From: Eubacteriales bacterium
Lineage (GTDB): Bacteria; Bacillota; Clostridia; Peptostreptococcales; Anaerovoracaceae
Assembly: GCA_028680875.1 (NCBI GenBank)
Contig: JAQUJQ010000097.1
Location: 1 to 6,256, forward strand
DNA length: 6,256 nt
Reading direction: 5' to 3'
The notes under the pieces are model-generated. The model searched no databases and was not told the origin of the DNA. It was given only the letters and a program-made list of their open reading frames with translations. Shown here in pieces: positions 1-5,886 of the stretch (positions within the stretch are counted from its first letter, which is position 1; each line of letters starts with the position of its first letter). The translations under genes were made by a program, and so were the position numbers.

Positions 1-846
1 TGTGGAGAAATCCTTAGGATTGAGGATTTCATTTTGATTGCTCGTGCTTTGGTTGAACTTGGTATTGATAAAATTCGCCTTTCCGGAGGGGAACCTCTTG
101 TGCGTCGGGGTGTCATAACATTGGCCCGGGAAATAGGTTCAATAGAAGGGCTTAAAGACTTTGCCGTCACCACTAACGGAATTCTCTTGCCTCAATTGAG
201 TAAAGATCTTTGGGAAGCCGGGGTTAAAAGGGTAAACATCAGTTTGGATACTCTAAATGAAGAAAAATATCGATTTATTACACGGGGCGGTGATTTAAAA
301 CAGGCTCTGGACGGTTTAGATACCAGTTTAGAAACAGGTTTTGAGCAAGTTAAAATAAATGTAGTTTTAATGAAGAATTTTAATGAAAATGAGATTGAAG
401 AGTTTGTAAAGATGACTCTGGAAAGACCTATTGATGTCCGTTTCATTGAATTGATGCCATTCAAGGGACAGCAGGTTTTTGCTTATGGACGTTACCTGCC
501 CGGTTCGGAGGTTTTAAACCGATGCAAGACATTGAAACCTATAGAAAGTGACGATTTATCAGCCCCTGCTAAGTATTATAGGCTTCCCGGTGCAATTGGA
601 CGGGTAGGTCTTATTGAACCTCTCAGCCATAAGTTTTGCAGCAGGTGTAATCGTCTACGGATTACCGCCGACGGAAAAATCCTTAGCTGTCTTCATAGTC
701 AAAGAGAACTCGATTTGCGGGGTGCACTTCACAACCGGGATGAATTGAAATCTGTTATTTTACAGTCAGTAATGGAAAAACCTAAAACCCATCACCTGTC
801 GGAAGGACAACTGATGGAACGGGATATGGGAAAGATTGGGGGGTAG
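1..846 (+). CDS. moaA: GTP 3',8-cyclase MoaA (5' end outside window)
   Basis: Radical-SAM enzyme that, with MoaC, starts molybdenum cofactor synthesis by rearranging GTP. The frame is open from base 1, so the gene begins upstream; the in-frame TTG at 34 is internal. About 281 residues are visible against a usual 320-330, so roughly the first 45, including the N-terminal CxxxCxxC cluster motif, are missing. Seen in order: RLSGGEP (SAM-binding GGEP motif), TTNG, NISLDTL, RFIELMP, and the C-terminal second 4Fe-4S motif CX2CX13C with cysteine codons at 637, 646 and 688 inside HKFCSRCNRLRITADGK. The protein ends in the conserved Gly-Gly tail (KIGG) required in this family. The stop is followed two bases later by moaC, so the genes are cotranscribed. 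Identification is secure; only the upstream part is unseen. Confidence 0.97.
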   Translation, partial: CGEILRIEDFILIARALVELGIDKIRLSGGEPLVRRGVITLAREIGSIEGLKDFAVTTNGILLPQLSKDLWEAGVKRVNISLDTLNEEKYRFITRGGDLKQALDGLDTSLETGFEQVKINVVLMKNFNENEIEEFVKMTLERPIDVRFIELMPFKGQQVFAYGRYLPGSEVLNRCKTLKPIESDDLSAPAKYYRLPGAIGRVGLIEPLSHKFCSRCNRLRITADGKILSCLHSQRELDLRGALHNRDELKSVILQSVMEKPKTHHLSEGQLMERDMGKIGG

Positions 847-848
847 AG

Positions 849-1328
849 ATGTTGGAGTTTACACATATAAATGAAAAAGGACGGGCAAAAATGGTGGATG
901 TCGGTGAGAAAGCCGTAACCCATAGAACCGCAATTGCCAAGGGTGAGATCCTGATGGATCCTGAAACTATTAAACGCATTTGTGAAGGCAAGATGAAAAA
1001 AGGGGATGTATTGGCGGTAGCCCAAATCGCAGGTATTGCCGGAGCTAAAAAAACTTCGGATTTGATTCCCATGTGTCACAACATATTTATTTCCGCTTGT
1101 GACATGGATTTTACAATAAAAGAAGATAGAATTCAGATTATAAGTACTTTGAAGACACAGGGACAGACAGGAATCGAAATGGAGGCACTTACGTCAGTTA
1201 CCATAGCCGCTTTAACCATTTATGATATGTGTAAAGCAGTAGATAAAACCATGAAAATACAGAACATCAGACTGGTTAAAAAAACCGGAGGCAGGTCCGG
1301 AGAATGGCAATTGGAGGGAGAAGAATGA
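849..1328 (+). CDS. moaC: Cyclic pyranopterin monophosphate synthase MoaC
   Basis: Soluble hexameric enzyme that converts the MoaA product (3',8-cyclo-GTP derivative) to cyclic pyranopterin monophosphate. The 159 residues match the usual family length (about 160). Diagnostic segments: KGDVLAVAQIAGIAGAKKT, the active-site LIPMCHN (His/Cys pocket), TGIEMEALTSV and AALTIYDMCKAVDK, with the catalytic Asp and Lys of the DMCKAVDK stretch, and KKTGGRSG near the end. The ATG at 849 lies five bases after a G-run (GGGGGG) inside the end of moaA that can act as ribosome binding site. Two bases separate it from the moaA stop, and its own stop overlaps the next start (ATGA), implying translational coupling. 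The CHN variant replaces the more usual CHP but all catalytic residues are present. Confidence 0.97.
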   Translation: MLEFTHINEKGRAKMVDVGEKAVTHRTAIAKGEILMDPETIKRICEGKMKKGDVLAVAQIAGIAGAKKTSDLIPMCHNIFISACDMDFTIKEDRIQIISTLKTQGQTGIEMEALTSVTIAALTIYDMCKAVDKTMKIQNIRLVKKTGGRSGEWQLEGEE

Positions 1329-1768
1329 TAAAAGGAGTTGTAAAAGCGGTCAATATCAGTACTCGAAAAGGTGTAGTAAAAACACCGGTAGAGAGCGGAT
1401 TGTTTATTGAAGATTTTGGTATGAAAGGAGATGCTCATGCAGGTCCGGGTAATCGTCAGGTTAGCCTTTTGGCTCAGGAGAGTGTGGACAAAATGATCAA
1501 GATTACCGGCAAAGAAGATCTTTGTGAGGGAGTTTTTGCAGAGAACCTGACTACCGAAGGTATTGAATTATATACTTTACCCGTAGGAACCAAATTAAAA
1601 ATCGGTGAAACCCTCCATCAGGTCAGCCAGATTGGTAAAGAATGTCATGCAGGATGTGCTATTATGAAGCAGGTGGGTCAGTGTATAATGCCTCGTGAAG
1701 GAATATTTACAAAAGTACTCTCGGGAGGAACCGTAAAGCCGGGAGATTCTATTGAAGTCATAAAATAA
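1325..1768 (+). CDS. Stand-alone MOSC-domain protein
   Basis: A 147-residue protein consisting of essentially one MOSC (Moco sulfurase C-terminal) beta-barrel domain. The family binds Moco or carries sulfur in late steps of Moco maturation; the exact substrate of the small bacterial members is not established. Seen: GMKGDAHAG followed by RQVSLL near residues 33-49, EGVFAENLTTEGI, and the conserved cysteine in IGKECHAGCAIM (around residue 96-100), then REGIFTKVLSGG and KPGDSIEVI at the C-terminus. An in-frame upstream codon at 1304 is unlikely to be the start. The ATG at 1325 has GGAGGG about six bases upstream and overlaps the moaC stop. Many Clostridia carry this domain fused to a MoaB/MogA-like domain; here it is unfused. 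Its place in the moaAC operon supports a Moco role. Confidence 0.9.
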   Translation: MIKGVVKAVNISTRKGVVKTPVESGLFIEDFGMKGDAHAGPGNRQVSLLAQESVDKMIKITGKEDLCEGVFAENLTTEGIELYTLPVGTKLKIGETLHQVSQIGKECHAGCAIMKQVGQCIMPREGIFTKVLSGGTVKPGDSIEVIK

Positions 1769-1785
1769 GTTAGAGCATGATGAAT

Positions 1786-1840
1786 AAACTCCCAAACCTT
1801 ACAATATCTTTATTAGAAGAGAGCAAGGGAGGGGGTTTTT
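1786..1840 (+). terminator. Terminator-like hairpin ending the moa operon and overlapping the next RBS
   Basis: AAACTCCC (1786-1793) and CCTT (1797-1800) can pair with AAGG (1825-1828) and GGGGGTTT (1831-1838), with a small internal loop and a 24-base apical loop, followed by T residues up to 1840. It lies 18 bases after the MOSC stop and resembles an intrinsic terminator. The 3' arm contains the GGGAGGGGG that serves as ribosome binding site of the TTG start at 1844, so the same hairpin could occlude translation. The large loop makes it weaker than a canonical terminator. Confidence 0.5.
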
Positions 1841-1843
1841 ATA

Positions 1844-3043
1844 TTGTTTCAATATAAAAGGATTGCTGTACTTACGGTTGTCTTTTTGATTATCATGGCT
1901 TTTGCAATGCCTCTTATGATCTTTGGAGAGGTAACCGGTGGGGCAAAGGCAGAAAAAACTGTACCCGATTTAGCTATAACAGCCAAAGGCTCAGCTTTAT
2001 TGGATGCAGACAGCAGTACATTTTTATTTGAACAAAATAGTCATGAACGTTTGCCGCCGGCAAGCATAACAAAAATTATGACTATGCTTCTTGTAATAGA
2101 GGCGGTTGAGCGTGGTCAAATAGGCTTACAAGACCAGGTGACTATAAGTGAAAGAGCTGCCAGTATGGGCGGCAGTCAGATGTATATGGAGCAAGGTGAG
2201 CAGCAAACAGTCGAAACCTTACTGCAGGGTATGGCTATTGCCAGCGCCAACGATGCATGTGTGGCCTGCGCCGAATATGTTGGCGGTACGGAACAAATCT
2301 TTGTAGATATGATGAACAAGAGAGCTAAAGAACTGGGTATGAAGGATACAAATTTTGTAAACACCAATGGTCTTCCTGCCCCCGATCACTATACAAGTGC
2401 CTATGATATTGGTTTGATGTCAAGGGAATTGTTAAAACACGAGAAAACAAAAGAGTGGTTTAATACATGGCAATCCACTGTTATTGTAGGATTGAAAAAC
2501 AAGAAGCAAACTGAATTGGGATTAACCAATACCAACCGGTTGATTAAACTCTATCCCGGGGCAAACGGCATAAAAACAGGATTTACCCAAGAGGCAGGTT
2601 ATTGTTTGGCGGGCTCGGCTACTAAGGGAGATTTAACTTTGATCTCTGTGGTTTTAGGATGTGAAACAACCCATATAAGATGGGGAGAAGCTATGAGATT
2701 ATTGGATTATGGTTTTGCTGCCTATGACAGCGTAAAGGTTGCTGATAAGGGAGAGGTTTTAGGAACGGTCATTGTGGAAAAAGGATCCCCGAGCTTAGTT
2801 AATGCTATCGCAGAAGAGAAAATCAGTTTGTTGGTTAAGAAGGGAGAAGCCGGCCAAGTCGTCAAGTCATCTGTTCTCTTTAAAAAAATAAGTGCGCCTT
2901 TAACCTCGGGAGAACCAATCGGTGAGCTTCTGGTTTATAAAAACGATCAGGAGATTGGGCGATATCCTTTGGTTGCAGAGACAGATATTGAGCGTGCCGG
3001 CCTCTTTGAGATCTATAAACGTATGTTAAATACGATGATGTAA
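1844..3043 (+). CDS. D-alanyl-D-alanine carboxypeptidase (penicillin-binding protein, peptidase S11; DacF/DacB type)
   Basis: Exported serine enzyme that removes the terminal D-Ala from peptidoglycan pentapeptides and so limits cross-linking. The 399 residues fit the low-molecular-mass PBP family. An N-terminal signal peptide (basic MFQYKR, hydrophobic core about 8-27) has a likely signal peptidase I site after AKA at 34-36. The three active-site motifs are intact: SITK (Ser74, Lys77), SAN (134-136) and KTG (244-246). A PBP5-C-like beta domain follows (about 275-370), and a C-terminal amphipathic helix (IERAGLFEIYKRMLNTMM) probably anchors it to the membrane surface. The start is TTG at 1844, chosen because GGGAGGGGG lies about eight bases upstream and the signal peptide's basic residues precede the first in-frame ATG (codon 18). 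Vegetative DacA/DacB and forespore DacF roles cannot be distinguished from sequence; there is no spoIIA neighbour. Confidence 0.95.
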   Translation: MFQYKRIAVLTVVFLIIMAFAMPLMIFGEVTGGAKAEKTVPDLAITAKGSALLDADSSTFLFEQNSHERLPPASITKIMTMLLVIEAVERGQIGLQDQVTISERAASMGGSQMYMEQGEQQTVETLLQGMAIASANDACVACAEYVGGTEQIFVDMMNKRAKELGMKDTNFVNTNGLPAPDHYTSAYDIGLMSRELLKHEKTKEWFNTWQSTVIVGLKNKKQTELGLTNTNRLIKLYPGANGIKTGFTQEAGYCLAGSATKGDLTLISVVLGCETTHIRWGEAMRLLDYGFAAYDSVKVADKGEVLGTVIVEKGSPSLVNAIAEEKISLLVKKGEAGQVVKSSVLFKKISAPLTSGEPIGELLVYKNDQEIGRYPLVAETDIERAGLFEIYKRMLNTMM

Positions 3044-3051
3044 TTAAATCT

Positions 3052-4161
3052 TTATTTTAAATTTTCAGGGTTGAGTATTTCCAGTTCGGGTAGTACGAAG
3101 AGACCGTCTTTGCGGATTAGGACATCGTCAAAATATATTTCTCCTCCTCCGTATTCCGGTCTTTGAATCATTACCAAATCCCAATGAACCGCTGATTTAT
3201 TACCGTTGTTTGCATCATCATATGCACAGCCGGGAGTCAAATGGAAGCTTCCGGCTATTTTTTCATCAAAAAGGGTATCTCTCATGGGATAGAGAATATA
3301 AGGATTTACTCCAATGGCAAACTCTCCAAAATAACGTGAACTATCATCTGTATCCAGCATCTGATTGATTCGTTCATTGTCGTTGGAAGTGGCCTTGATG
3401 ATTTTACCGTTTTTTATTTCAAAAATAACATTTTCATATATAAAGCCGTCCACCTCGGATGGTGTGTTGTAAGAAATAATTCCATTTGCCGATTCTCTTA
3501 CAGGTGCGGTATAGACTTCTCCGTCAGGGATGTTCCGTTCTCCGCTGCATTTAACGGTAGGAATATCCTTGATAGAAAAGGTCAAATCGGTGCCGGGTCC
3601 TTTGATCTGCACTTTATCCGTTTTATTCATAAGATCCACCAAAGTATCCATAGCTTTATTCATCTTTCCATAGTCTAAGGTACATACGTCAAAATAGAAA
3701 TCTTCAAAACTCTCCAAGCTCGTATTTGCCAGTTGGGCCATAGCGTTATTGGGATACCGGAGAACTACCCATTTGGTGTTATCCACTCGATATCTTAGAA
3801 CAGGGCGCAATACTTTACTGTATAGGTTATGTTGGGATCCTGGGACATCGGCCTGCTCAGATGCATTATCGGATGCACGAATAGCGATGTAAGCTTGCAT
3901 GCCTTCCATTTGTTTCATTTGATATTCCTTCATAAATTCCAACTGCTCTTCTGTACACTTTAAAAGAATCTCTCTTGTGATGGAAGAATCTCGAATCTCA
4001 ATATATGGAAATCCGCCGCAGGCATAGATTTCTTTTATAATTTGTTTTACCAAAGGTTTTGTTGAATCCCCGTCATATGATACTAAGACACGTTCTCCTT
4101 TTTGAACGTTACAGGAATAATGCACCAGAATATCGGTAAGTTTTTTAATTCTATTATCCAT
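3052..4161 (-). CDS. Aminopeptidase, M29 (thermophilic metalloprotease AmpS/AmpT/PepS) family
   Basis: Cytoplasmic two-metal aminopeptidase of broad specificity, releasing N-terminal residues from peptides. The 369 residues are near the length of the short M29 clade (AmpT and PepS are about 410). Candidate metal ligands in the C-terminal half: Glu215 (IPDGEVYTAP), Glu280 (YFGEFAIGVNP), His307 and Tyr314 (GSFHLTPGCAYDD, the family's H-x6-Y spacing), and His326/Asp328 (SAVHWDLVM). The His307-His326 gap is shorter than I recall for AmpT (19 against 33), consistent with a trimmed loop. The ATG at 4161 is preceded by AAAAGGAGATAAGCA on the coding strand, a strong ribosome binding site. It converges with the carboxypeptidase gene, with only 8 bases between stops, and is divergent from the lipid kinase. 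Probably monocistronic with its own promoter. Function assignment is by family; substrate is not predictable. Confidence 0.93.
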   Translation of the reverse strand: MDNRIKKLTDILVHYSCNVQKGERVLVSYDGDSTKPLVKQIIKEIYACGGFPYIEIRDSSITREILLKCTEEQLEFMKEYQMKQMEGMQAYIAIRASDNASEQADVPGSQHNLYSKVLRPVLRYRVDNTKWVVLRYPNNAMAQLANTSLESFEDFYFDVCTLDYGKMNKAMDTLVDLMNKTDKVQIKGPGTDLTFSIKDIPTVKCSGERNIPDGEVYTAPVRESANGIISYNTPSEVDGFIYENVIFEIKNGKIIKATSNDNERINQMLDTDDSSRYFGEFAIGVNPYILYPMRDTLFDEKIAGSFHLTPGCAYDDANNGNKSAVHWDLVMIQRPEYGGGEIYFDDVLIRKDGLFVLPELEILNPENLK

Positions 4162-4203
4162 TGCTTATCTCCTTTTGTTTAAAATTACACCCATTATTCT
4201 ACC

Positions 4204-4233
4204 ATAATAGAGATAATATAGCCATGAAATCAA
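4204..4233 (-). promoter_or_regulatory. Probable sigma-A promoter of the M29 aminopeptidase gene
   Basis: On the - strand TTGATT (4233-4228) is followed, after 18 bases, by TATTAT (4209-4204), both close to the -35 and -10 consensus. The -10 ends 42 bases before the start codon, leaving a short leader that carries the AAAAGGAG site. No operator is evident. Confidence 0.55.
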
Positions 4234-4251
4234 AAAATATTGCTTCTTGTA

Positions 4252-4280
4252 TTGATAAAAGGGTTATGTTACCCTAGTTT
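4252..4280 (+). promoter_or_regulatory. Candidate promoter of the lipid kinase gene with an inverted repeat in its spacer
   Basis: TTGATA (4252-4257) lies 17 bases from TAGTTT (4275-4280). The -35 is good and the -10 is weak. The spacer contains the inverted repeat AGGGT-TATGTT-ACCCT (4260-4275), placed where a repressor would block RNA polymerase. An alternative -10, TATACA at 4281, has no well-spaced -35. The leader to the ATG is about 25-30 bases. Confidence 0.4.
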
Positions 4281-4311
4281 TATACAAAGTAGCAACTGAC
4301 GGAGAAATTTG

Positions 4312-5229
4312 ATGAAACATATATTTATACTAAACCCGGTAGCAGGAAAAGGCAGAGCAGAAATTGAGGTGCTTCCTAAAGTATTAGAGGCCGTTAAGGA
4401 TGAGGGCATAGACTATGAAATCCATCGGACAATTAATGTAAGTGATGCCACCAACTATGTTAAAAATCGATGTATGGCCGGTAATGGGGAACCTATGCGG
4501 TTTTATGCCATCGGTGGCGACGGTACATTAAATGAAGTGGTAAACGGGGCCTATGGATTTGATAATGCAGAGGTTGCCTTTATACCGGCGGGAACGGGAA
4601 ACGACTTTGTTCGGGTTTTTAAAAATCCACAATTTTTTAAAGATATAAAAAGACAGTTGGGTGGAAAAGCCAAAACAATTGACCTGATCCGACATAATGA
4701 TCGGGTTTTTATTAACGTATTGAACATTGGATTAGATTGTCAAGTGGTGGCCGAGGTTGTTCATCTTAAGAAAAAACCATTTTTACGAGGTGCCCTAGCC
4801 TATGGAGTTGGTGTAGCGATAGCTTTTACCGGTAATCGCGGCTGTGATTTGACCATAACCATGGAGGATGGACGTACGCACCAGGGAGAAATTACCTTGG
4901 TTGCAGTGGGGAACGGAGCCTTCTACGGGGGAGGGTTTAAAGGTATACCCAGAGCTAAAATCGATGACGGACTTTTAGATGTAAGCATCATAAAAAAGGT
5001 GAACCGAAGAACCTTTTTAAGTTTGGTCATGGACTACCGGAAGGGGACTCATTTAGAAAAAAGAAATGCCAAGGATCTTATTCATTATACACAGTGTAAA
5101 TCTCTCACAATTCATTCCCATAAGGAGATGCAAATCTGTATTGACGGAGAATTGGCAGAAGCAGAAGAAATAGCCATCTCTATAGTACCGGGAGCTCTCC
5201 GTTTTTCTGTACCCGATGGCTGTGAATAA
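4312..5229 (+). CDS. Diacylglycerol/lipid kinase, DagK/YegS/LCB5 family
   Basis: ATP-dependent lipid kinase, in Firmicutes usually phosphorylating diacylglycerol to phosphatidate so that it re-enters phospholipid synthesis. It is cytosolic or peripheral at the inner membrane face. The 305 residues match the family (about 290-310). Seen in order: N-terminal NPVAGKGRAE (8-17), nucleotide-binding GGDGTLNEVVNG (68-79), IPAGTGNDF (91-99), the GGGFKG-P-A-DDGLLD segment of the second domain (206-223), and the catalytic DGE motif (IDGE, 277-280; Asp278 would be the general base by analogy with DgkB). The ATG at 4312 has GGAG seven bases upstream. The adjacent TTG at 4309 is too close to that site. 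The lipid substrate (diacylglycerol, sphingoid-like or other) cannot be set from sequence. The stop lies just before the tRNA promoter. Confidence 0.93.
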   Translation: MKHIFILNPVAGKGRAEIEVLPKVLEAVKDEGIDYEIHRTINVSDATNYVKNRCMAGNGEPMRFYAIGGDGTLNEVVNGAYGFDNAEVAFIPAGTGNDFVRVFKNPQFFKDIKRQLGGKAKTIDLIRHNDRVFINVLNIGLDCQVVAEVVHLKKKPFLRGALAYGVGVAIAFTGNRGCDLTITMEDGRTHQGEITLVAVGNGAFYGGGFKGIPRAKIDDGLLDVSIIKKVNRRTFLSLVMDYRKGTHLEKRNAKDLIHYTQCKSLTIHSHKEMQICIDGELAEAEEIAISIVPGALRFSVPDGCE

Positions 5230-5232
5230 AGA

Positions 5233-5261
5233 TTGAAATCGGAGAGAGTGTATGCTAAAAT
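5233..5261 (+). promoter_or_regulatory. Sigma-A promoter of tRNA-Ser(CGA)
   Basis: TTGAAA (5233-5238), exactly 17 bases, then TAAAAT (5256-5261), with TG one base upstream of the -10 (TGCTAAAAT, an extended -10). Transcription would begin near 5268, giving a leader of about 24 bases before the mature tRNA 5' end at 5292. It starts only four bases after the lipid kinase stop. It is the best-matched promoter in the window. Confidence 0.8.
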
Positions 5262-5291
5262 TAAATCCGTTGTTAATTCAATATGGAGCAT

Positions 5292-5380
5292 GGAGCGGTA
5301 TCGAAGTGGTCATAACGGGGCTGACTCGAAATCAGTTTGGCGGCAACGTCACGTGGGTTCGAATCCCACCCGCTCCGCCA
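5292..5380 (+). tRNA. tRNA-Ser(CGA)
   Basis: Complete cloverleaf. Acceptor GGAGCGG (5292-5298) pairs with CCGCTCC (5370-5376); D-stem TCG/CGG; anticodon stem GCTGA/TCAGT with loop CTCGAAA, giving anticodon CGA. The long class II variable arm is TGGCG-GCAA-CGTCA. The T-arm is GTGGG-TTCGAAT-CCCAC. The discriminator is G and the CCA is encoded. The long variable arm and G73 are serine identity elements. It reads UCG codons. Single-gene transcription unit with its own promoter and terminator. Confidence 0.97.
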
Positions 5381-5429
5381 AAAATATATCCTCACCATTA
5401 TGCAAATGCAGGTGGGGATATATTTTTTT
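5380..5429 (+). terminator. Strong intrinsic terminator of tRNA-Ser
   Basis: Starting at the last A of the CCA end, AAAAATATATCCTCACC pairs with GGTGGGGATATATTTTT (5411-5427): 17 pairs with a single T-G wobble. The 14-base loop contains TGC/GCA that can pair further, and a T-run ends the hairpin. Because A-runs and T-runs flank both sides, it could also stop transcription arriving on the - strand from the element to the right. Confidence 0.85.
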
Positions 5430-5445
5430 ACTGCCATCTTGGTGT

Positions 5446-5556
5446 TGTCATCGGACCACTGCTTCGGGGGTGACAGGCAGGATGTGGCAAGCCTGCCGCA
5501 AAGAGGGGACAGAGCCCTCTATGGAGCAAATCGGTACCAATTCGGGATTGATTTGC
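5446..5556. other. Chain of four hairpins, possible structured RNA or recombined tRNA-flank sequence
   Basis: Four inverted repeats follow almost back to back: TGTCATC/GGTGACA (5446-5452 with 5469-5475), GGCAGG/CCTGCC (5476-5481 with 5492-5497), AGAGGG/CCCTCT with a seven-base loop (5502-5507 with 5515-5520), and GCAAATC/GATTTGC (5526-5532 with 5550-5556). They run directly into the tRNA-like T-arm at 5561. The stretch is visibly more G/C-rich than the flanking core genes and has no credible ORF. I do not recognise an RNA family: SRP RNA, tmRNA and RNase P signature motifs are absent. It could be a decayed tRNA gene, the flank of an attachment site, or an unclassified RNA. Confidence 0.4.
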
Positions 5557-5557
5557 A

Positions 5558-5588
5558 CACGTGGGTTCGAATCCCACCTCTTCCGCCA
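5558..5588 (+). pseudogene. 3' fragment of a second tRNA-Ser (candidate attachment-site copy)
   Basis: An intact T-arm (GTGGG-TTCGAAT-CCCAC, 5561-5577), acceptor 3' strand CTCTTCC (5578-5584), G discriminator and CCA. The matching 5' strand GGAAGAG does not occur upstream, so this is not a functional canonical tRNA. It repeats 28 of 31 positions of the tRNA-Ser(CGA) 3' end (5350-5380); the three differences lie in the acceptor stem and show that it derives from a different serine isoacceptor. Such displaced tRNA 3' ends are the usual footprint of tyrosine-integrase elements, and an excisionase-like gene lies 62 bases away. Confidence 0.75.
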
Positions 5589-5646
5589 CAAAAAGCCTGT
5601 AAACATCAGTACGTTTGTTTTGTACTTTTCGTGGCTGCACCGCCAT
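5589..5646 (-). pseudogene. Possible residual 5' end of a truncated integrase gene
   Basis: Four bases after the excisionase stop, an ATG (5646-5644) follows AAGGAGGGG at ideal spacing, exactly where integrase begins in many elements of this kind. The frame gives MAVQPRKVQNKRTDVYRLF, basic as integrase N-termini often are, but then enters the antisense of the tRNA-Ser fragment and stops at 5428. No integrase catalytic motif (R...HxxR...Y) is present. I cannot confirm integrase homology from about 19 codons. It may instead be a chance frame after a good Shine-Dalgarno sequence. Confidence 0.3.
5608..5626. repeat. Short inverted repeat between tRNA remnant and excisionase gene
   Basis: AGTACG (5608-5613) and TGTACT (5621-5626) pair around a seven-base T-rich loop, with one G-T pair if transcribed. 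It could be a weak terminator or an integrase/excisionase binding site; nothing decides between these. Confidence 0.3.
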
Positions 5647-5649
5647 AGC

Positions 5650-5886
5650 TTACCCCTCCTTTGCAGCGGGGGGATTGACGGGTCGTTTTGCTCTTTCGTA
5701 CCAATTCCAAATAGCAGCGTCAGCAATCAGGCGACGGTTGCCATTTTGGATATATTCCAGTTCTCCGCCGTCCATAAGCTCACGCAATTTATTTTCGCCT
5801 ATGCCGCTAATCTTACTCATTTGCTCAACGGTTTTCAGCATGGGGAGCAGCGGAGCGGCATGGTTTGTAGTTTCCTTTTTTGCCAT
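5650..5886 (-). CDS. Excisionase-like winged-helix DNA-binding protein of an integrative element
   Basis: Small DNA-binding protein (78 residues) resembling the excisionase/HTH proteins that precede integrase in Clostridia integrative and conjugative elements. Xis proteins bend attachment-site DNA and steer integrase towards excision. Seen: a basic N-terminus (MAKKE), then a winged-helix-like core LKTVEQMSKISGIGENKLREL (about 17-37) followed by the wing-like GGELEYIQNGNRRLI (40-54) and an aromatic, basic tail (AAIWNWYERAKRPV). Start: the ATG at 5886 has AAGGGGG seven bases upstream. An in-frame ATG six codons earlier (5904) lies before that site and is less likely. Its own tail encodes AAGGAGGGGTAA, a ribosome binding site for a following gene, which is missing. 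Family assignment is from pattern only. Confidence 0.75.
   Translation of the reverse strand: MAKKETTNHAAPLLPMLKTVEQMSKISGIGENKLRELMDGGELEYIQNGNRRLIADAAIWNWYERAKRPVNPPAAKEG

Larger units (their letters stand above)
5350..5588 (+). repeat. Imperfect 31-bp direct repeat, tRNA-Ser 3' ends 208 bp apart
   Basis: Copies at 5350-5380 and 5558-5588 share the first 21 bases exactly (CAC, T-arm and first acceptor base), differ at three positions, then share TCCGCCA. Similarity stops abruptly at both ends apart from A-rich sequence downstream. The conserved T-arm half is the part integrases most often use as crossover core. Confidence 0.7.

Noticed and set aside
192..464. - strand ORF inside moaA, and similar antisense frames in moaC, the MOSC gene and the carboxypeptidase gene
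   Set aside because: They are shadows of strongly supported genes, with low-complexity translations and no ribosome binding sites.
34..846. MoaA starting at the TTG at 34
   Set aside because: The frame is open to base 1 with MoaA-like sequence and the family needs an N-terminal cluster-binding region, so the start lies outside the window.
3041..3060. Bidirectional terminator between the converging carboxypeptidase and aminopeptidase genes
   Set aside because: Only a five-pair A/T stem (TTAAA/TTTAA) is present; it is too weak to call, and any terminators probably lie inside the opposite genes.
5431..5557. SRP RNA (scRNA), which often lies beside tRNA-Ser in Firmicutes
   Set aside because: The conserved SRP core around GTCAGGTCCGGAAGGAAGCAG is not present on either strand.
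5428..5726. - strand frames containing GFEPT or WDSNPR peptides
   Set aside because: These strings are the well-known antisense translation of a serine/leucine-type tRNA T-arm and acceptor, a common source of spurious proteins in databases.
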